DNA from: Bacteroidales bacterium
Lineage (GTDB): Bacteria > Bacteroidota > Bacteroidia > Bacteroidales > UBA932
DNA: 36,195 nucleotides
Assembly (NCBI GenBank): GCA_023227835.1
Contig: JALOCI010000028.1
Coordinates: forward strand, 1-36,195
Reading direction: 5' to 3'
Shown: one piece after another, positions 31,832 through 36,195 of the stretch
Numbering within the stretch: position 1 is the first letter of the stretch
Layout of the letters: every line of letters starts with the position of its first letter
The notes under the pieces: model-generated
Seen by the model: the letters and a program-made list of their open reading frames with translations, nothing else
The model's database searches: none
What the model was told of the DNA's origin: nothing
Position numbers and translations under genes: made by a program

Positions 31832-33367
31832 ATGGAAATTATACTATCAATCTTGCTACCCGCAATAGTGAGCTTCGGGTTGGCTTACTATGTGACCAAT
31901 AATATTTTACTAAAAAAGCGAAGGGAAGAAATTTTAAAGGCAGCTGAAGTGGAGGGTGAGAACATAAAAAAAGAGAAGATATTTCAGGCAAAAGAGAAGT
32001 TCCTTCAGTTGAAAGGAGAGCATGAGCAACAAATACTTGAAAGGAATAATCAGGTTATCCAGATGGAAAACCGTGTAAAACAAAGAGAGATTGCAATTAA
32101 TCAACAAAATTCAGAACTTCAGAAAAAGATTAAAGAGGTTGACAATTCTAAAGAACATATAAAAAACCAGACTGAATTTTTAGAAAAGAAACAAGAAGAA
32201 TATGAAAAGCTCCGAATAGAGGCTATTCAAAAAATTGAAAATATAGCTGGCCTTTCAGCTTCTGAAGCAAAAAATCAACTTATTGAGACAATGAAAGCAG
32301 AAGCCAAATCTGAAGCACTATCATACATAAGTGAGGTGATGGACGAGGCAAGACTTACTGCGAGTAAGGAATCAAAAAGAATAATTATTAATACAATACA
32401 GAGAATAGCTCCGGAGACAGCCATTGAGAATGCTGTTACCGTATTCAACATTGAAAGTGACGAAATAAAGGGAAGAATAATAGGAAGAGAAGGAAGGAAC
32501 ATCCGGGCACTGGAAGCTGCAACCGGAGTTGAGATAGTCGTTGATGATACTCCTGAAGCGATTCTCTTATCAGCATTTGACCCAGTAAGGCGTGAAGTTG
32601 CCAGACTAGCCCTTCATCAATTAGTTACTGATGGAAGAATACACCCGGCAAGGATAGAGGAAGTTGTTGCGAAGGTCCAGAAACAGCTTGACGATGAAAT
32701 TATGGAGACAGGCAAGAGAACCTGTATCGACCTTGGCGTTCATGGTCTCCATGTGGAGTTGGTAAAACTTATAGGAAGAATGAAATACCGCTCTTCATAC
32801 GGACAGAATCTTCTCCAGCACTCACGAGAAGTCGCAAACATCTGTGCAACAATGGCCTCGGAATTGGGATTGAATCCTAAAACAGCAAAAAGAGCAGGTC
32901 TTCTTCACGATATCGGAAAAGTGTCTGACGAAGATCCTGAATTACCACACGCTATCCTGGGAATGAAACTGGCTGAAAAATATAAAGAAAAGCCGGACGT
33001 TTGTAATGCAATTGGCTCTCACCATGAAGAGGTCGAAATGTCATCTCTGATTTCACCGCTTGTGCTTGTTAGTGATGCGATTTCAGGAGCAAGACCTGGT
33101 GCAAGAAGAGAGGTAATTGAATCTTATATCAAGAGACTCAAAGAGATGGAGGATCTTGCCCTATCCTACCCTGGTGTAACAAAGACCTATGCAATACAGG
33201 CAGGACGCGAGTTAAGGGTGATTGTAGGAAGTGAACAGGTAACAGATAAGGACTCTGAACAGCTTTCACTCGATATAGCCAAGAAGATTCAGGACGAAAT
33301 GGTATATCCTGGTCAGGTAAAAATAACCGTTATAAGAGAAACCAGGGCTGTAAGTTTCGCAAAATAG
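31832..33367 (+). CDS. rny: ribonuclease Y
   Basis: An endoribonuclease that starts mRNA decay at the membrane, 511 residues from the ATG at 31832. The frame is open back to 31730, but those 34 codons lie in the 6S-like RNA region, and the family start is a membrane anchor (MEIILSILLPAIVSFGLAYYV). A long charged coiled coil follows (about 25-180). Then come a KH domain with GRIIGREGRNIRALEAATG and an HD domain with LLQHSREVANICATMA and RAGLLHDIGK (HD metal residues). DAISGARPGARRE and the C-terminal PGQVKITVIRETRAVSFAK are typical. The length matches RNase Y. Confidence 0.97.
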   Translation: MEIILSILLPAIVSFGLAYYVTNNILLKKRREEILKAAEVEGENIKKEKIFQAKEKFLQLKGEHEQQILERNNQVIQMENRVKQREIAINQQNSELQKKIKEVDNSKEHIKNQTEFLEKKQEEYEKLRIEAIQKIENIAGLSASEAKNQLIETMKAEAKSEALSYISEVMDEARLTASKESKRIIINTIQRIAPETAIENAVTVFNIESDEIKGRIIGREGRNIRALEAATGVEIVVDDTPEAILLSAFDPVRREVARLALHQLVTDGRIHPARIEEVVAKVQKQLDDEIMETGKRTCIDLGVHGLHVELVKLIGRMKYRSSYGQNLLQHSREVANICATMASELGLNPKTAKRAGLLHDIGKVSDEDPELPHAILGMKLAEKYKEKPDVCNAIGSHHEEVEMSSLISPLVLVSDAISGARPGARREVIESYIKRLKEMEDLALSYPGVTKTYAIQAGRELRVIVGSEQVTDKDSEQLSLDIAKKIQDEMVYPGQVKITVIRETRAVSFAK

Positions 33368-33402
33368 CAGCTGTATTAGATTTCGAGATTGTAAAATAGA
33401 CG

Positions 33403-33436
33403 AGGGAATCAAAATTATCTGATTCCCTTTTTATTT
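33403..33436 (+). terminator. intrinsic terminator of rny
   Basis: AGGGAATCA (33403-33411) pairs with TGATTCCCT (33420-33428) around an 8-base loop, followed by TTTTTATTT. The T-tract overlaps the stop codon (33431-33433) of the convergent nucleotidase gene. Confidence 0.88.
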
Positions 33437-35170
33437 ATGAAACAATTCCTCTTTTTCAATTGATATTTTTTCCAAAACAAGTTGCTCCGGAACAAATTTC
33501 CAAGTATTCAGCTTCCTAGGGCTCAATTTTCCTTCCCTCTTTAATTTCTCATAAATGAGACCTCTTATATCCTTCATTCTCGATACAATTCTGCTGTCCA
33601 GCTTGTCAAAAGGAATGCCCGCTCCCTCAGTAAGAAGATCCCCGCCTCCGCTTGCACGATATGATGACACGGCAACTTTATAAATTTTATTCATGTCAAA
33701 TTGTGTCCCATCTGCCATGGATTTTATATTTACCCTCTCTCCGTCCCCTTTGGTTATATCTACTTCATATATAATACCGGCAGCAGAATCAAAATTAAAA
33801 TGCATGTTTTTAAGCCTTGCTTTTCCATTTTCATCATACTCCAGAACCAGCATAGGGATTTCCGGAGAACTGACCTTATTCACCCATTTCTTGTACGAAT
33901 ATTCCAGATAACTCTTTATCTCCCTGCCCGTCAATGTTATTGTATACAACAGATTTTCAAATGGATACAAATTCATCAGATCCTGGAAGTTCATATATCC
34001 GGCTTTAAAGCTGAAATTATTTGATAAGGGTGCTGCAAATGATATGTCGGCAGATGTACACTCCAATTGTAATGTATGAATCAAATCTACATACTCTGAC
34101 GATCCAAAATAGGCATCTTTTGAAGTAAAGTCTTTATCAATATAGCCAATAATATTGTTAGTAAAGCTTTTTACCGTTTCGAAACGGGATGATAAAAACT
34201 GATTATAATCCTGATCAGAGGTTGTGTTAATAAGGGGAATGACTGAAGGTGATATATTTTTAGCAATTAATTCTGATTGTTTATAAACAAGCTCTATTGT
34301 ACCACAAGAAAGATAGCGAGCTTTGCTTCCGCCCTCAACAACCGGTATGGAATCTTTTCCATTCCAGACATACCCCGAAAATGAACGATGGTCATGTGCG
34401 GCAAAAACCATATCAATCCCTTTTACATTTGCTGCAACAAATTTAGAAGGATCCTCCGCTTGGTAGCTGAATTCATCACCCAAACCTGCATGCATGGCAA
34501 CAATCAAGATATCAGGAGATTCTTTTTTCCGTATTACTCTTACATACCTTTCCAAGACCGGAATAACCTCAGAGAATTCAATTCCATCATATAAAGAAGG
34601 CGACAGCCACTTTTTGATATTGGCATTTGTCAGACCTATAACCGCTATTTTTATTCCATCCCTTTTAATGATTGTATACGGGATAAAATACGGGTTCTGA
34701 GTTCCATTGTATACTGCATTTGCAGCCAGGTACGGCATCTTAAGCTCTCTTCGCACTTTGTCATACACGTCATGGCCCGTTTCAATATCGTGATTACCTA
34801 CTACAACAGCATCATAGTGAAGATAATTGAAAACTTCCGGAACGAGGTTAACCTCAGAAGTGTCAATATAATTATAATAAAATACAGAGTTATCTCCCTG
34901 CAGGTGATCCCCGACATCAAGTAGTACAACTGCATCTTCTCCTTTTAGTTCTCTTTCTTTTTTAACAAAAAAAGAGACCTTACTCAGAGATGTGCTATGA
35001 ATTGTTCCATTAAAGGTTGAATCAAAAAATTGTCCGTGAATATCATTTGTGGCGTATATGTAAATAAAATGTTTGCCATCCTGAATCGTTCTCCTCTCAT
35101 TCGTTGTAAAAGAGAGAAGCGCTGTTACCGCAAATGCAACTGCAATAACTTTATATATCCTATTCATCAT
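33431..35170 (-). CDS. 5'-nucleotidase/UshA-family metallophosphoesterase, exported
   Basis: A 579-residue two-domain enzyme of the UshA family. An N-terminal hydrophobic segment (about 5-20, RIYKVIAVAFAVTALLSF) is a signal peptide or anchor. The metallophosphoesterase domain has YATNDIHGQFF (D43, H45), LLDVGDHLQGD, VVGNHDIETG, VAMHAGLGDE and FAAHDHRSFSG. The C-terminal 5'-nucleotidase domain (from about 330) contains NLYPFENLLYTITLTGREIK and SYRASGGGDLLTEG. Such enzymes dephosphorylate nucleotides or related diesters in the periplasm. The start overlaps the stop of the amidase gene by 11 bases, so they form an operon. Confidence 0.92.
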   Translation of the reverse strand: MMNRIYKVIAVAFAVTALLSFTTNERRTIQDGKHFIYIYATNDIHGQFFDSTFNGTIHSTSLSKVSFFVKKERELKGEDAVVLLDVGDHLQGDNSVFYYNYIDTSEVNLVPEVFNYLHYDAVVVGNHDIETGHDVYDKVRRELKMPYLAANAVYNGTQNPYFIPYTIIKRDGIKIAVIGLTNANIKKWLSPSLYDGIEFSEVIPVLERYVRVIRKKESPDILIVAMHAGLGDEFSYQAEDPSKFVAANVKGIDMVFAAHDHRSFSGYVWNGKDSIPVVEGGSKARYLSCGTIELVYKQSELIAKNISPSVIPLINTTSDQDYNQFLSSRFETVKSFTNNIIGYIDKDFTSKDAYFGSSEYVDLIHTLQLECTSADISFAAPLSNNFSFKAGYMNFQDLMNLYPFENLLYTITLTGREIKSYLEYSYKKWVNKVSSPEIPMLVLEYDENGKARLKNMHFNFDSAAGIIYEVDITKGDGERVNIKSMADGTQFDMNKIYKVAVSSYRASGGGDLLTEGAGIPFDKLDSRIVSRMKDIRGLIYEKLKREGKLSPRKLNTWKFVPEQLVLEKISIEKEELFHK

Positions 35171-35945
35171 TTTTAATTACAAATTTATCTCCATCCTCCC
35201 ATACACGGAAAGTCTCTCTGAATTTACTTAAATCACTATGGTTCAAATCATACAGGGACCAAACATGATTAGAATCCATCAATACAGGCACAAGTTCATT
35301 TCCTTTATAATCTGAAATAAAACCAATTGGGGAATAGGTATTTTGAGGGTCTGATCCATTCCTGTTTACAAAAGCGTAATAGCACAGATTTTCTATTGCT
35401 CTTGCTCTTACAAGCGGATTTATAACATTATCCCTTGACGAGGGCCAATTCGCTATGTTAATTGCAAGATCATAGGCCAACCCGGTATTTCTTGCCCATA
35501 CCGGAAATCTTAAATCATAGCATATCTGAAGAAGGATATTCCATCCTTTATATTTAACAATTACTCTATTCCTGCCCTGAGAGAATAACTTATCCTCCCC
35601 TCCATAACTGAACAGATGTCTTTTATCATAATGCCATTCATTATCTGGCGTTACAAAAAAAGCCCTATTATAATATCTTCCGTTCTCTGATATTGGTACA
35701 GAGGCCATTATGGCAACAGAATAATCTTTGCTGATTTTTCTAAGCCATTGGACAGATATCCCTTCCATAGTCTCTGCTATGGCCTTGTTATTTATGGAAA
35801 AACCTGTCGAAAAAAATTCGGGAAAAACAACAATATCAATTTCAGGGTTTTTATCAAACAAAAAATCAATCGTACGTTGATTATTGTTTAGATTCCGCTC
35901 TGTCTCCTCCCAAAAAACTGATGTCTGGCAAAGTGCTATCTTCAT
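35160..35945 (-). CDS. nitrilase-superfamily amidohydrolase, omega-amidase (YafV/Nit2)-like
   Basis: A 261-residue carbon-nitrogen hydrolase. The Glu-Lys-Cys triad is visible as E43 (VVFPEFFSTGF), K108 (YDKRHLFSYGGE) and C142 (LLQICYDLRFPVW). The wording and length fit YafV/Nit2 omega-amidases, which hydrolyse 2-oxoglutaramate or 2-oxosuccinamate to 2-oxoacid and ammonia, a repair or nitrogen-salvage reaction. It is first in a two-gene operon with the exported nucleotidase. Other nitrilase branches have the same triad, so the substrate is likely but not certain. Confidence 0.9.
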   Translation of the reverse strand: MKIALCQTSVFWEETERNLNNNQRTIDFLFDKNPEIDIVVFPEFFSTGFSINNKAIAETMEGISVQWLRKISKDYSVAIMASVPISENGRYYNRAFFVTPDNEWHYDKRHLFSYGGEDKLFSQGRNRVIVKYKGWNILLQICYDLRFPVWARNTGLAYDLAINIANWPSSRDNVINPLVRARAIENLCYYAFVNRNGSDPQNTYSPIGFISDYKGNELVPVLMDSNHVWSLYDLNHSDLSKFRETFRVWEDGDKFVIKNDE

Positions 35946-35963
35946 TGATTATTTATAAGGACA

Positions 35964-35971
35964 CAAAGATA
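35964..35971 (-). promoter_or_regulatory. -7 element of the amidase/nucleotidase operon
   Basis: On the minus strand this reads TATCTTTG, an exact TAnnTTTG match, 18 bases before the ATG at 35945. No TTTG at the -33 distance was found. Confidence 0.5.
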
Positions 35972-36015
35972 AGTATTTACAGTTAGCTATTTACTTAAAT
36001 ATATTATAAGGCTTA

Positions 36016-36195
36016 TTATTCTCTTTTTCTGTATATTTTATCAATAATAATTGCTATTGCTCCGTCTCCTGTCACATTACAAGCTGTTCCAAAACTGTCC
36101 ATTGTTATGTATAGGGCTATCATAAGAGCAATATTTGTCTGATCGAAGCCCAGCATAGACTGTAGTATTCCGGTTGCCGCCATTATTGCCCCGCC
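36016..36195 (-). CDS. dicarboxylate/amino acid:cation symporter, C-terminal fragment (5' part beyond the window)
   Basis: The frame is open from the window edge to the stop TAA at 36018-36016, giving 59 residues. They read GGAIMAATGILQSMLG, then IALMIALYITMDSFGTACNVTGDGAIAIIIDKIYRKRE. The MDSFGTACNVTGDGAIA segment is the last conserved helix of the DAACS (GltP/DctA-like) family, which couples Na+ or H+ entry to uptake of glutamate, aspartate, serine or C4-dicarboxylates. The short basic tail ends as usual for the family. The gene is upstream of the amidase operon on the same strand, with 70 bases between them. Confidence 0.85.
   Translation of the reverse strand, partial: GGAIMAATGILQSMLGFDQTNIALMIALYITMDSFGTACNVTGDGAIAIIIDKIYRKRE

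Noticed and set aside
1..36195. Defence system, CRISPR array, prophage or insertion sequence
   Set aside because: No repeats with spacers, transposase, integrase, nuclease cluster or phage structural gene was found; composition and gene content are uniform housekeeping metabolism.

Overview
The window looks like a chromosomal segment of an anaerobic member of the Bacteroidetes, most likely the order Bacteroidales. The evidence is the moderately AT-rich base composition, several promoters of the Bacteroidetes type (TTTG, about 19 bases, TAnnTTTG), few Shine-Dalgarno sites, DUF3467 and DUF2520 genes, and a Tat system with TatA and TatC only. I see no tRNA, rRNA, insertion sequence, phage gene or CRISPR array. 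The gene content is almost entirely core metabolism and housekeeping.

Layout. At the left edge lies the 3' part of a SpoU-type RNA methyltransferase gene (+). It converges on a six-gene minus-strand operon, read 5' to 3': valS, a YbgC-like thioesterase, tatA, tatC, an ABC-F ATPase and rlmB. From 7.4 to 11.4 kb a plus-strand operon carries a DUF3467 protein, EtfB, EtfA and a 575-residue acyl-CoA dehydrogenase, closed by a strong terminator. From 11.5 to 14.8 kb follow a fucose-isomerase-like protein, a DUF2520 dehydrogenase-like protein, a KdsC-like phosphatase and Maf. Maf overlaps the convergent recQ. Next come pckA and a lipoprotein zinc peptidase as single genes.

From 20.1 to 24.3 kb a tight minus-strand operon encodes an MTA/SAH-deaminase-like amidohydrolase, a purine nucleoside phosphorylase, a class II aldolase relative with an altered metal motif, a HAD phosphatase and a YycJ-like metallo-hydrolase. 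The first three enzymes read like a salvage route for 5'-deoxyadenosine or methylthioadenosine. The operon is divergent from a radical SAM gene, and radical SAM enzymes make 5'-deoxyadenosine. This is the most interesting candidate system here, but it is an inference.

From 25.9 to 30.9 kb lie a fused ADP-forming acyl-CoA synthetase, an unannotated 49-residue membrane peptide, and a four-subunit 2-oxoacid:ferredoxin oxidoreductase. Together these could turn 2-oxoacids from amino acids into acyl-CoA, reduced ferredoxin, and then acid plus ATP. With the Etf/acyl-CoA dehydrogenase operon they point to amino-acid or organic-acid fermentation.

From 31 to 33.4 kb come a coiled-coil protein, zapA, a structured intergenic region that looks like 6S RNA, and rny. 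The right end has a minus-strand nitrilase-family amidase plus 5'-nucleotidase operon, and the last 59 codons of a dicarboxylate/amino-acid:cation symporter.
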